Assembly (NCBI GenBank): GCA_039090855.1 | Contig: CM077011.1 | Span: forward strand, 29,231,001-29,295,000 | DNA: 64,000 nucleotides | Source of the DNA: Macrothele yani | Lineage: Eukaryota; Arthropoda; Arachnida; Araneae; Macrothelidae | Reading direction: 5' to 3' | Shown: in pieces, positions 1 through 9,621 of the stretch | Position numbering within the stretch: position 1 is the first letter of the stretch | How the letters are laid out: every line of letters starts with the position of its first letter | The notes under the pieces: generated by a model | Seen by the model: the letters and a program-made list of their open reading frames with translations, nothing else | Database searches by the model: none | Told to the model about the DNA's origin: nothing | Program-made: the position numbers and the translations under genes

Positions 1-260
1 GTCTGTCGTCTGTCTCTTCTCGCCTGTAGGACAATATACCGGTCGTCCGCCGCCGTGGTTGCTCGTGGACAACCACTGATAAACTCTCGGACAGCTGTTC
101 CTGTCATTTGAAATGCTCTCCAAGCTCGCGAAACGATGCTGTGAGCGATCCCGAACTCCTCGGCAACACTACTCACACTTCGACCTTTTTCCAACTTCCG
201 AATGACGCGACCTCGGGTAAAGTCATCCAGATGTCGTCGACTGGATTGCCTGTTGGCCAT
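1..260 (-). CDS. Tc1-like transposase, N-terminal part (cut by window edge)
   Basis: Reading the minus strand from the ATG at 260 gives 86 open codons running off the window edge without a stop. The peptide starts MANRQSSRRHLDDFTRGRV and continues with a helix-turn-helix region (RKLEKGRSVSSVAEEFGI, then SIVSRAWRAFQ). This is the DNA-binding N-terminus of Tc1-family transposases, which bind the terminal inverted repeats of their own element. The catalytic DDE domain would lie outside the window, so intactness cannot be judged. The sequence from 261 to about 420 is the expected place for the 5' leader and inverted repeat, but I could not identify a repeat end without the other terminus. Confidence 0.8.
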   Translation of the reverse strand, partial: MANRQSSRRHLDDFTRGRVIRKLEKGRSVSSVAEEFGIAHSIVSRAWRAFQMTGTAVREFISGCPRATTAADDRYIVLQARRDRRQ

Positions 261-544
261 ATCACACGGTGGCAGCAATTCGACGTCGTTCAAACCGATG
301 TACACCGTGCAATACCTTTCACCGAATTGCTGAGCGTACACCGCCCGTGTGCTTTATACCCTTCCGACATCTCCCCCCTATGTCATGCTGCATATATGCG
401 CATGCCCTACCGTACCGGACCTTAGTCTATCTCCTGAGTGGTCTTTCGGTCCGTTCTGCCTGTTCGTTCAGCTGTTATGCTAATTTCTCCTCTTCGTCCT
501 TAACTTTTGCACATATAATAATCTCTATGGCAAATTACAAGTTA

Positions 545-757
545 CTTTTATGGATGTCGGATAGACTGCCCCCGTCCTTCGTTAAGAACTAAATGGCGGC
601 ACTTCGTTTCTGCTAGGAATCCATTATTTACCTGCAATGAAGAAGAAAGGTTACTATAGAGGAAGAGTTACTCTACAAACATGTGCAATTTGAACGACCT
701 CTGCCAGTTAATAAAAAAATTAAGCCCACTTATGCATTAATTTCGGTACAACCCTCG
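545..757 (-). mobile_element. mariner 5'-end fragment (solo terminus)
   Basis: This segment is the reverse complement of the first ~210 bp of the mariner copy at 6418-7471. It includes the terminal ACGAGGGTTG-type repeat end, the leader (GTGCAATTTGAACGACCTC) and the start of the transposase frame. The match decays near 545 and stops sharply at 757. It carries no useful coding capacity and is a truncated relic. Confidence 0.75.
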
Positions 758-1224
758 TTATTAGTATAATTGTATGCATTGACTTCAAGGCGATTGCAGG
801 AGGACATTGCTCAGTATTCCACAGACGAAATCAGTTATTTTGTTCTACGGAGACAATCTTCAAGAGACGCATGACCTCCCACTGGAACCACTCGAGATGC
901 TGAATTACCAGTAATTTTTGTTTTATTGACGAACTCGTCTAAACTTTTGTTCTAATTGTCTTATGTAAATTCAGACTGTCCATTTCCGCAGTGAAAATTA
1001 AAATAAGGGAACAATGGCTAACGAAATGCTTCCCAAGTCTATTGGAAACAGTTATGTGTCCAAAGATGATCATATGTAGAGGATTTTAGGAAGGGAGTGT
1101 CTGACCACAGGTCGTAAATAACCCTTAGAAATAGGCAGCTAGGAGATTTGGGCTAGAGTGCCCGATAGAAAAGTGACACGGAAGCGAAGTAGAAAGAGGA
1201 GGAGGAAGACGCCCTTATTTATTA
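758..1224. other. no recognisable feature
   Basis: I see no coding frame, tRNA-like promoter or repeat shared with the rest of the window in this AT-rich spacer. Confidence 0.4.
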
Positions 1225-1395
1225 CCGGGGGGGGGGGGGAGTATCCGGGGTCCGACGGCTTAACGTGCACATCCGACGCACGGCGGATATTTAGTGGATC
1301 AAGCGTTCGTACCTGCCTGGGATCGAGCCTGAGGTCCTTTCCGCAGCAGTCACGAACGTTGCCCACTAGGCCAACAGCGACCTCTGTGCCCAAAC
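1225..1395 (-). repeat. tRNA-derived SINE, family B
   Basis: On the minus strand the sequence shows an A-box-like TTGGCCTAGTGGGCAACG and, about 40 bp downstream, a B-box-like GGCTCGATCCC, the internal RNA polymerase III promoter of a tRNA. It then continues into a non-tRNA body (TGTGCACGTTAAGCCGTCGG) and a run of C. The body differs from SINE family A, so this is a separate family. The 3' boundary is uncertain and may reach about 1100. It is a single copy in this window. Confidence 0.6.
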
Positions 1396-1651
1396 AGAAG
1401 AAAAAAACTCAAATTTAAAATTTTTCTCTATGCACTATTGTCACGCAGAATAACCTCTACAGCTGTGAGACAATACACATATCATATGCATGAAGCGTAG
1501 TGCGCTGTCCTAAAATAAATAAATGAGTAGATAAATAAATGAAAACGTGCTTAATACAGGAGACGCAGAGGCTACCTCCAAAAAGAAAGAAAATCTGACA
1601 GTTAAATGTTTTACTGAGTATTTACTTACTGTTAAATTTGCGAAAAAAAAA

Positions 1652-1676
1652 ATTACAATTCAAACTTATAGTTAAA

Positions 1677-1708
<32 letters not shown>

Positions 1709-1722
1709 GTTTGAATTATAAA
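1652..1722. repeat. (AAT)n microsatellite inside a small inverted repeat
   Basis: About eleven AAT triplets are flanked by a 16-bp imperfect inverted repeat (TTACAATTCAAACTTA on the left, TAAGTTTGAATTATAA on the right). It could be an expanded hairpin loop. No coding role is apparent. Confidence 0.7.
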
Positions 1723-1964
1723 AAAACAACTGGAAAAATCACAGCATGATTTTTCAATTTCCTTAATTTTCTTGATAAGGTTGTGAATTCACTCAGAATT
1801 AATCCGCAAATGCAGATGGCAAAACTACCTCCATTAATGACGATATGAAGCTTTTTTTTTTTTTTTTTGGTCTAAGTCCTTCTGATTCGACCAAAGCATC
1901 TTCCCATCGCATTGGAGGCAGGCGCAACGCATCCCACTAATTTTTTCTTTGATCCCCTTCAGCC

Positions 1965-2075
1965 ATGTTTAAACAGTTCGAACACATGGCATGTGCAACC
2001 ATAAAAGATTTTAAGGAACTTGGACAAACGTATGCGAGTTTTTCGGGTTCAAAGAAATTTCGTTATATAAGATGA
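1965..2075 (+). repeat. dispersed 37-codon coding-like repeat, copy 1
   Basis: An ATG-to-stop frame of 36 residues begins MFKQFEHMACATIKDFKELG. It aligns without gaps, stop codon included, to 9193-9303 on the other strand, with about 91 of 111 bases identical by hand count. Many codon differences are conservative (F/L, K/R, S/T). This suggests the C-terminal end of an old transposon protein, but I do not recognise the family. Confidence 0.5.
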
Positions 2076-2098
2076 ATTTTGTGCGTTATATAAGATGA

Positions 2099-2243
2099 AT
2101 TTAGTGTTGTACCTATTTTGTGAAATTGAGGGAGTTCTGTGAGCAGTTATTTTGTCTACAATTTTGTGCTAAATTTAGTGTTGTACCTATTTTGTGAAAT
2201 GGAGGGAGTTCTGTGAGCAGTTATTTTGTCTAAATAACTTTCT
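2099..2243. repeat. tandem duplication, 73-bp period
   Basis: Two adjacent copies of a unit starting TTAGTGTTGTACCTATTTTG at 2101 and 2174 are nearly identical. A shorter duplication (CGTTATATAAGATGAATTT) lies just upstream at 2061 and 2082. This looks like recent local duplication. Confidence 0.8.
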
Positions 2244-2330
2244 AAGAGCAGAAGAAAGACAACATTTTCGTAAATATAGTTTAATAAGTTGCTATTCCAT
2301 TCATAGTGTTATAACATCAAATATTACAAA

Positions 2331-2930
2331 TTTTGAAGATGACAATCCGATTTTTTGCGTAAATGGGACAAGGATGGTAAGTGAGATAATATCCGAAAAC
2401 TTGAAAATTTTCATCGTCCTGGAGCGGGACTCGAACCCACCCGGGTATGCTAACCACTACACCACCCAGAACGACCAAGTTTCAAGTTTCCGATCTATTT
2501 GAATATAACCATCACAGGATTCGCTAGTCGAAGCAACCGGCATTCATGTTTAGCGAATCTGGAGGTTAAGAATCTTATCCCGTGTTTGCCCGGAGAAGCA
2601 GATCAATCATGAAAGAAATACGGGATTACGCCATATAATAAAAATTTTGAAGACGACAATCCGATTTTTGGCGGGCCCTCCAGATTCGCTAAACATGAAT
2701 GCCGGTTGCTTCGACTAGCGAATCCTTTGATGGTTAAATTCAAATTGATCGGAAACTTGAAACCTGGTCGTTCTGGGTGGTGTAGTGGTTAGCATACCCG
2801 GGCGTTTTCTGGGAGACGCGGGTTCGAGTCCCGCTCCAGGACGATGAAAATTTTCAAGTTTTCGGATATTATCTCATTTACCATCCTTGTCGCATTTACG
2901 CCAAAAATCGGATTGTCATCTTTCAAAATT
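2331..2930. repeat. large inverted repeat with tRNA-like sequence in both arms
   Basis: The segment 2331-2570 is the imperfect reverse complement of 2678-2930, with a ~105-bp spacer. Each arm contains a tRNA-like block: 2416-2472 on the minus sense and 2770-2842 on the plus sense. The left copy lacks 17 nt of the anticodon-arm region present in the right copy. Flanking sequence shared by the arms includes GATTCGCTAAACATGAATGC. It overlaps the TIR-bounded element at 2609-2964. Confidence 0.75.
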
Positions 2931-2964
2931 TGTATTATATGGCGTAACCCCGTATTTCTTTCAT
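2609..2964 (+). mobile_element. short TIR element with tRNA-like core
   Basis: The ends 2609-2675 and 2896-2964 are inverted repeats of about 65 bp (ATGAAAGAAATACGGGATTA at the left edge). Between them, 2770-2842 folds on paper as a cloverleaf: acceptor GTTCTGG/CCAGGAC with one G-U, D-arm GGTG/TACC, anticodon stem CCCGG/CTGGG, and a perfect T-arm GCGGG-TTCGAGT-CCCGC. Position 33 is C rather than T, so a functional tRNA is unlikely. A and B boxes are present. A second element with the same plan is at 58101-58347. No clear target-site duplication was found. Confidence 0.6.
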
Positions 2965-4289
2965 TATCAAATATTAAAAAAAGATTTTAAAAAAGACAGA
3001 CGTAAGTAAGCTAAAATTGCAAAGAAATAGTAACTTGCTAAAAGCCATGGAGGCCCTTATCCATGGTCCCAGTATTGCATACATTGAACAAATACTACAT
3101 ACATTATGTCCCGGGGTTAGTTCTTTTATTACTGGAAATAACATCAAAAGCCTCTTGTTAAATCTACATGAAAGGAATTTTTTGTCAAAATTTCTGCCAA
3201 CCACTTCAAGATTTGTATTGTGCCTCTTCCTCCTCATTGTCCTCCAGCTCTGAACTCCTTGGGTCGCCACTGATTGGACGTCTAGACTTTCTCTTCATTT
3301 AACTTTGGTATCAAAAGATGATTCTGCAAGTCCATCCAGGGACGGACTGGCCTGGAATGCTAGGGTACGATCACACCCTGGGCCTATAAGTCCACGAGCC
3401 CTAGAAAAAAAAACACCCCGAAAGAACGCACCTAAAATATAAATATTCGGTAAGTTTATATATTAAAAAATCTTGAAAATTGATAAAACGCACAACGACT
3501 CAAATTGGCCAAAATAATTGGCCTATTTTTGTCTCCTCTTCTATTAGGTGCGTACGTACTGTGTATGAGTCCATATCCCTCGCATCTGGTATTCGTCCAT
3601 CTATCTCCCTTGTATTTCGTCATCTCACTCACATCTCGTGTGCGAAATATAACTCCTTTCAACCTCGACTAGCCCTCTTTCTCCTTGCTTCCGTATTCCC
3701 AGAGAATACAGCTCAATTTGTTCCAAAAATGGAAAAGCCCGCTGGAAAAACATTCCTACCATAGCTTAGAAGATGATTTAATCCCCGATGCAACATCAGA
3801 GAGGAATTCATAAAGTCCGAGTAAAATTAAATGACGAATATGCCAGGAACAGATGGAATGACTCTCTACGACTGAGAAAGCCGCATAAGGCATAAATAGT
3901 AACACCGTCAGCTCATTAAAACTCCCATCTGAAGTTACACTGCGAGCGGACGCCGAGGAACCTAGTGTGACGTCACCCCGCGTCCCAGTGTTCTTGTTCT
4001 GACTTTTGTTCTGTCAACATTTCAAAGTATTGTGGATCGTGGCAAAGCGCCGAATTCAAAGGGAACCCTCGTATTCACGTACAGCATATTCCTAATCTTT
4101 GGTAGTTCGGCAAACACAGAAGCGCGCACGTGTAGTCAGGACACGTAGTAGTAAGCAGCACCCCGAGCCTTTTTGCCCCAGTCCGCCACTGAGTCCATCT
4201 GCTGTACCTAAGTTAATACTCGTATATCTGCTCCACCACATATTTTACACTTGTCTTTCATGTATATTCGAGTTTTTGATATTGTCCAT
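2965..4289. other. no confident gene; weak hAT-like ends
   Basis: No coding segment can be supported here. Two short hAT-style termini may be present: CAGTGGCGACCC on the minus strand ending near 3275, and CAGGGACGGACTGGC on the plus strand at 3345. Neither has a recognisable partner or 8-bp duplication. The rest is unassigned. Confidence 0.35.
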
Positions 4290-4790
4290 TTTGCTAATGT
4301 TGGAGACAGCAGGCGATACAGAAATCCCTTCTCATTGGGTCCGAAGCCATGTCGGAACCAGTGGAAACGAACGGCTGGCAAAAGAGGCAGCTGGAAAAGA
4401 GGTGATTGACTGTCATCTGAAGACGACACTGCAAATTGTGCGGACTCAGATGAAACAAGACACGTTAGAGTGGTGGAAACAAAGGTGGGACGAAGGGGAT
4501 ACGGGAAGAAGGATGAACCGTATCTTTCCCAGAGTCTCAACCAGAAGAGTACAATCAAATGGTTTCCTTAACCAAGCACTCATTTGGCATCACCCGAGTA
4601 CCTCAGCAGGTTTGCAATTAAGGAAAGGTAGTAAAGATGCGGTGACCAGACCGCGGATGTGGCCCACATGATACTAGAGTGCAGTCGTCTCGAGTCCCGT
4701 GTTTGTCTTTCTGATGGTGACCCCGTTCCTCGCCTATAATCAGTGGCTCCAGATGGAGATGAGTGACTCCTTGTAGCTTTAGACGTTCAC
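4290..4790 (+). pseudogene. LINE 3'-end fragment: RNase H domain
   Basis: The frame reads SHWVRSHVGTSGNERLAKEA, the HxxSHxGxxGNExAD core of the RNase H domain found at the C-terminus of R1/Jockey/I-type LINEs. The usual AD before LAKEA is missing. A tryptophan-rich linker (TLEWWKQRWDEGDTGRRM) follows. A frameshift near 4630 continues the match as ADVAHMILECSRLESR, typical of the tail of these ORF2 proteins. No reverse transcriptase remains upstream, so it is a dead 5'-truncated copy. Its lineage could be the source of machinery for polyA-tailed SINEs, which is inference. Confidence 0.7.
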
Positions 4791-4931
4791 AAAGGTAGTT
4801 ATACAAAAGAAATGGTGAAATCTCTCATAATTTCTCCGACAAATCTTATTGCTTGTTTCCACAAAAAATTTCATGTACTCAATGTGTTAAAGTGAATTTA
4901 ACTGCTTGTTTCTAGAATCAATACCTATATA

Positions 4932-6151
4932 CACTGAAGAGCAATTGAATTAGAGATGCCTGTCTAGTAACGTGTAGCACTATCTTTCGCCATGATGACG
5001 GCGGCGATTCGTCTCGGCATGGACTCGACAAGACACCGGAAGCGTTGGGAAGCCATACGGATCCACGACCCCTGAACAAGCTCCCACAGTTCACGAAGAT
5101 TTGATGGAGGGATATCAGAGCCTCGAACATCTCTCTCGATGGCATCCCAGATGTGCTCGATGGGACTGAGGTCAGCTGACCTAGCTGGCCAGGGAAGCGA
5201 GGTCACTTCGGTGGAGTGTTCATCCAACCATTCGGATACAATTCGGGAGCGATGGCACGGTGCATTGTCTTTCTGCAGAATATGGCCCCCACTGGGATGT
5301 TGAAGACGCACAAACGGGAGCAAATGGTCGTCCAGGATATACCGGTAACCTTGACCTGTGAAGGACGATGTCACACGTACCAGGGGTCCCATTTCATTCC
5401 ACGTAAACAGTCCCCAGACGAGAATGCCACCCCCACTAGCTTGAAGAGTACCCTGCTGGCAAGAAGGATCCATCGCTTCATGTGGTTTGCGCCGTACTCG
5501 TATCCTGACATCTGCATGTACCAACGTGAATCTCGACTCATCAGTCCAGGCAACATTTTCCCACATGTCTAGGGTCCAGTGGCGATGTTCCCGCTCCCAT
5601 GCTAATCTTTGCACCCTGTGACGTGCGGTCAGTAGCGGTACCCTCGTGGGACGATGGCTTCTGTACCCCATAGCGAGGAGATGGTTCTGAATGGTGTGGC
5701 TGCTTACACGCTTTTGTGCACCAGCGTTAAATTGCCGAGTGATTTCTTGCACTGTGGCCCGTCTATCCGCTGTTACAATGCGAGCTAGCCGACGATGACC
5801 CCGCTCATCCACACGCTGTTGTCCACGGCAGTTGGAGCTTGCAGGGATGGTTTTACCGGATTCGATGTACTCACGGAGCACCCGTGACACAGTGGCTCGT
5901 GAAAATCCTAGTGCCTGCACGACTTCCGAGATGGAGTGACCCATTTGTCGGGCCCCGACAATTTGCCCACGATCAAATGCGCTTAGATTCTTCGTCTTAC
6001 CCATACTGCGTCCGATTCTTACTGATTCCTGTCGCATCACTCCTTATATTGTCGGATAGCTGCATACGTCATGTCGTTTCCGTTTACAGGGCCGCCTATA
6101 GCGCCACATTTGCATAAAGCCAGCTGTCTCTAATTCAATTGCTGTTCAGTG
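4932..6151 (-). mobile_element. Tc1 element, near-intact, 1220 bp
   Basis: Terminal inverted repeats of about 27 bp (CACTGAACAGCAATTGAATT at the transposase 5' end, one or two mismatches at the other end) are flanked by TA at 4930-4931 and 6152-6153, the target duplication of Tc1/mariner elements. The element holds a single open transposase frame on the minus strand. It is the best candidate in the window for a recently active cut-and-paste element. Confidence 0.9.
4964..6040 (-). CDS. Tc1-like transposase (36-residue D-E spacing)
   Basis: This is a DDE transposase that cuts and rejoins the ends of its own element. The frame is open for 358 codons. The ATG at 6001 (MGKTKNLSAFDRGQIVGARQ) is the more likely start by family resemblance, giving 345 residues. 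Two helix-turn-helix segments occupy roughly residues 20-130 (SEVVQALGFSRATVSRV; SSHTIQNHLLAMGYRS). The catalytic triad appears as D167 in WTDESRF, D258 in QKDNAPCH and E295 in SPIEHIW, with 36 residues between D258 and E295. A GGGILVWGLF strand motif lies between. Length and motifs are all those of a complete enzyme. Confidence 0.92.
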   Translation of the reverse strand: MMRQESVRIGRSMGKTKNLSAFDRGQIVGARQMGHSISEVVQALGFSRATVSRVLREYIESGKTIPASSNCRGQQRVDERGHRRLARIVTADRRATVQEITRQFNAGAQKRVSSHTIQNHLLAMGYRSHRPTRVPLLTARHRVQRLAWEREHRHWTLDMWENVAWTDESRFTLVHADVRIRVRRKPHEAMDPSCQQGTLQASGGGILVWGLFTWNEMGPLVRVTSSFTGQGYRYILDDHLLPFVRLQHPSGGHILQKDNAPCHRSRIVSEWLDEHSTEVTSLPWPARSADLSPIEHIWDAIERDVRGSDIPPSNLRELWELVQGSWIRMASQRFRCLVESMPRRIAAVIMAKDSATRY

Positions 6152-6186
6152 TACAGCATAAAGTAAAGTGGGAAAACGCATGCGCA

Positions 6187-6240
6187 GCCCAGGTGGCGCA
6201 GTGGTCAAAGCGCTGGCTTCTGATCACTCGTCCGAGACGC
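6187..6240 (+). repeat. SINE family A, tRNA-like head only
   Basis: GCCCAGGTGGCGCAGTGGTC and the following TTCTGATCACTCGTCCGAGA match the first ~50 bp of SINE A copies elsewhere. The match ends before the B box, so this is a 3'-truncated relic. Confidence 0.7.
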
Positions 6241-6417
6241 ATTGGTGACGTCAGCCGCTCAGGGGGCTAAGCATTATGGGGGACACAAATTTTGAAAAGC
6301 TTGGCAGAAATTTTGGCAAGAAATTCCGTTCGTGTGCATTTTACCCGACGCTGATAATGTTATCCATGGTGAAAAAACTTTTCAAGTGAATACTGTGGGT
6401 AGTATTTATTCAGTTCA

Positions 6418-7471
6418 CGAGGGCTGTGCAGAAAGTAATGCAAAAGTGGGCATAACTTTTTTATTAAATGACAGAGGTCGTTCAAATTGCACATGTTGGT
6501 AGAGTAACTCTTCCTCTATAGTAACCCTTCTTCTTCATTGCAGGTAAATAATGGATTACAAGCAGAAGCAACGTGCCGTCATTGAGTTCTTGATGAAGGA
6601 AGGGTGCAGGCTGTTCGGCATCCGCAGAAGGCTGCAGAATATTTACGGAGATGACACCATTGACAGGAGCAATGTGCACCCTTCCTTCCATAGAAGGGTG
6701 GAAGTCTTCTTTGATCTGCTGGAAGCATTTGAAGACACTGCAGACACGTTTTTTCCCTGATCTGGTGACAGGGGATGAAACGTGGGCGTATTTTAAGATC
6801 CGGAAACGAAGAATCAATCCATGGAATGGCGTCACATCTCTTCACCAAGGCCTAAGAAGTTCAAGAGTTAGCGATCAACAAAGAAAGTCATGGTGACTGG
6901 CTTTTTGTTTTTTTTGGGGATGAAAGGGTGTCGTTCTCCTTTATTTTTCTGGAACGTGGCCGTGCCGTGCCCAGCGAGCGGTACATTGAGACACTCAAGA
7001 AACTTAGAGAAGCCATAAGTAGGAAGAGACTGAACAAGAATCTGAAAAAGGATTCACATTCACCATGACAATACGAGACCATACACATTTTTGGCAACAA
7101 ATCAGGCGATCAGCAAATTAGGCTAGTCGGTAGTCCCCCATGCACCGTACAGCCCAGGTCAGGTGCCCTCCGACTTCCAGCTGTTTGGTCCAATGAAGGA
7201 CAGTCTGTGGGGACAACCATTTGATGACACAGAGGAGGTGAAAGTGGCTGTGAAGAAATGGGTGCAACAGTCCACGCCTGAATTTTCTCAAAGACGATTA
7301 GAGAGTTGGTTTCAACGATGTCGCAAATGCATCGCTTGTGATGGAGACTATGTTGAGTAGTACCTTTGTATAGAGAAAGAGTCACTCTATCAACATGTGC
7401 AATTTGAAGAACCTCTGTCAATTAATAAAAAAGTTATGCCCACTTTTGCATTACTTTCGGTATAGCCCTCG
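6418..7471 (+). mobile_element. mariner element, decayed, 1054 bp
   Basis: Inverted ends (CGAGGGCTGTGCAGAAAGTA at the left; the right end reads GAGGGCTATACCGAAAGTAA on the opposite strand) extend into ~35 bp of good inverted match including CAAAAGTGGGCATAAC. The right end abuts TA (7472-7473); the left flank reads CA, a decayed TA. Related end fragments are at 545-757 and 22556-22887. Confidence 0.88.
6551..7360 (+). pseudogene. mariner transposase, broken
   Basis: The N-terminus reads MDYKQKQRAVIEFLMKEGCR, matching the mariner start. Later pieces in shifting frames include LVTGDETWAYF (first catalytic Asp), SERYIETLKKL, SDFQLFGPMKDSLWG and KWVQQSTPEFSQRRLE ending CIACDGDYVE. A stretch between about residues 45 and 100 is deleted and several frameshifts and stops follow. 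The gene cannot make an active enzyme. Confidence 0.85.
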
Positions 7472-7644
7472 TATGTGGTATCGCAACCATCGATACGAAT
7501 CTCATGGCGAGTTGCTATTTCTTCGCAAATTTAGGTTACTACGGGTTTTTTATTTTTTTTTTCTTCCTTTCTTCCTTTTTTACTTTTTTTTTTTACATTT
7601 ATAAGGCTATGAATTTTAGTTTGTAGCCTGACAAAGGATATCTA

Positions 7645-9045
7645 CACTGCTGGCCACCCAAAATGCAACACCAAGAAGGACACGAGATAGCAAAGCCAGA
7701 TTTACTGGACACATAACAACAGATACAAAGATGAAACGATTGAGCTTACAGGCCCGTGCGACTTGCGGAACACGCAGACATCAATAGTTCGTGCGGCCCC
7801 CATGGCTGGCAATAACGGCATCTACACGCTGCGGCATCGAACGAAAGAGGCTTTGCATGTGGGCTTGGGGTATGTCGGTCCAGGCTGCTTCCACACGTTG
7901 CCACAGTTCATCAGGCGTAGCCGCGGGTGGTTCTTGCCGGGCCACTCGGTTGTCGATCAGCGACCAGACGTGTTCGATGGGCGACATATTGGGATAACAG
8001 ACGGGCCACGGCAGCAGTGACACCTGGTGGGCCGTGAAGAACTGTTGCACGATGCGTGCCACGTGCGGGCACGCATTGTCCTGTTGAAACGTGGCATCTG
8101 ACAAGTCCTGCAGGTAAGGGAGGACTACAGGCTCCAAAACGTCGGAGATGTAGCGGTGGATGTGGAGTGTACCGGCGATGCGTACCAGAAGGGTGCGGGT
8201 GTCATATCGAATTGCGCCCCAAACCATAACGCCAGGCGACAGACCGGTATGGCGATGCATAATGCAGGCGTCATACAGTCTCTCGCCGCGGTGCCGCCAC
8301 ACGCGGATCCGACCATCGTGGTGTTGCAGGCAGAAGCGGGATTCGTCGGAGAAGACAATGTCGTGCCATTCCATAGTCCAGGTGCGGCGTTCTACGGCCC
8401 ACTGCCGCCGCACTCGCCGGTGGTGTAACGTCAATGGTAATAGGAGCATGGGCGTCGTGCGACAAGTCCCCGCTCCTGCAGACGACGTCGAACGGTACGT
8501 ACTGACACATGTTGTTGCACAACACACCCTAATTCCTGCGCTAACGTTCGTGATGTGGCGGTGCGAGCCGTCAATGCCCGCCACACAACATGCCGGTCCT
8601 CTCGTTCGGTGGTGTGCCGCGGCTGCGGTAATCACTCACGTCGGTTCTTCCGTCCCTCCTGCACCCACCGAATCCATACTCGCCTCACTGTAGCTGGATG
8701 TCGTCCCACACGGGCGCCGATGTCTCGGTGCGATAAACCGCTGTAGCGATAAGCCACTATTCGTCCTCTGTTAAACTCCGAAACGTGCTGGAATGACTGC
8801 TGTATTCTGCGACGAGGCATCAGGAAGCTTCCCACGCACAGGTCCGGCAGCACAACACACTTTCACTACTTACCTTCTGGGCACCCTTTTTATAGTGCTT
8901 CTCGGTGGCGTGCTGAGTGCACATGATTTGCATATGCCCTGCAATGCCAATCGTTTGCATGTCCTCTCGCGGGCGACGCATGCTGCGAATTTCAGGCCAA
9001 TCGGATGCTTCCTTCTTGGTGTTGCATTTTGGGTAGCCAGCAGTG
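7645..9045 (-). mobile_element. Tc1 element, 1401 bp, frameshifted
   Basis: Terminal inverted repeats of ~38 bp (CACTGCTGGCCACCCAAAAT at the left, the same with one change at the right) are flanked by TA at 7643-7644 and 9046-9047. GC content inside is clearly higher than in the surroundings. The transposase lies on the minus strand. Confidence 0.92.
7781..8853 (-). pseudogene. Tc1-like transposase with frameshift (34-residue D-E spacing)
   Basis: The N-terminal part (ATG at 8853) contains the HTH segment VSEFNRGRIVAYRYSGLSHR then VGRHPATVRRVWIRWVQEG and stops at 8632. The remaining 284 codons are in another frame. From about 8450 downward the reading is family-typical: VFSDESRFCLQHHDGRIRVW, GVMVWGAI, FQQDNACPHVARIV and MSPIEHVWSLI. 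There are 34 residues between the second Asp and the Glu, the classic Tc1 spacing. The region 8460-8635 reads in the wrong frame, implying at least two compensating indels. Confidence 0.88.
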
Positions 9046-9192
9046 TATTTCGCTCTCTGGCGCTCTCTCTCCGTCTCTCATCTTTTTAAACTATAATTTC
9101 AAAAATGGGGTGTTTCGACTACTGTCTTAGAAATTCGTTCAGGGAACTTCCTCCATTTCCCATCCGTACAAACACTAAACTTAAAAAACAAT

Positions 9193-9303
9193 TCATTTTA
9201 TATAACAAAATTTCAGTGAATTCGAGAAAGTCACATACATTTATCCAAGTTCCCTAAAATCTTAAATGGTTGCACCCGCCATATGTTCCAGCTGTTTAAA
9301 TAT
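9193..9303 (-). repeat. dispersed 37-codon coding-like repeat, copy 2
   Basis: The minus strand aligns codon for codon to 1965-2075 (FKQLEHMAGATI, then DFRELG, ending KFCYIK and a stop), with ATG replaced by ATA and two in-frame stops. It is a degenerate relative of the first copy. Confidence 0.5.
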
Positions 9304-9374
9304 TTTTTGTGGGGGGGGTAAAAAAGGGGTTCACGGAAAAGTTGGGGGGACTGAAAGCACACTCCAGCCCACTA

Positions 9375-9553
9375 GTATAGCGTCGCGCCTGCTGAGATGG
9401 ATCCGTGTCTGAATTCCGATGAGTCTTGGATGTTGTGTTTGTACTGGCTCTCTCCCTTCCCTGGAACCAGTGACCCTAAATTGGGGACAGGCGACTGCTT
9501 ATAGCCCTCTGAGTTGCTTATGGAGGTCACAAAACTCCCAACCAGAAAAAAGA
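9375..9553 (+). repeat. SINE family A, 5'-degraded copy
   Basis: From CTCTCTCCCTTCCCTGGAAC onward the sequence matches the SINE A body and tail (AAATTGGGGACAGGCGACTG, GTTGCTTATGGAGGTC). The tRNA-like head is barely recognisable. Confidence 0.75.
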
Positions 9554-9621
9554 AACTGCGTTTCTGTACGTCCGCGAATTGTTCGACCACTCCTAAATGG
9601 CCTAGAGACCTGAAAATTGTC

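Noticed and set aside
1860..1920. SINE A relic after a T18 tract (GGTCTAAGTCCTTCTGATTC)
   Set aside because: The similarity covers about 20 bp with several mismatches and the following sequence does not continue the SINE.
2770..2842. Genuine tRNA gene
   Set aside because: It folds as a cloverleaf on paper, but position 33 is C, the block is repeated in inverted form nearby and at 58214, and it sits inside inverted repeats. A repeat-borne tRNA-like sequence is the simpler reading.
3344..3410. Complete hAT element starting CAGGGACGGACTGGC
   Set aside because: No matching second terminus or 8-bp duplication could be located, and no transposase is nearby.
4099..4671. A 190-codon host protein
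   Set aside because: Only the C-terminal half resembles anything (LINE RNase H). The N-terminal half is chance open frame in low-complexity sequence.
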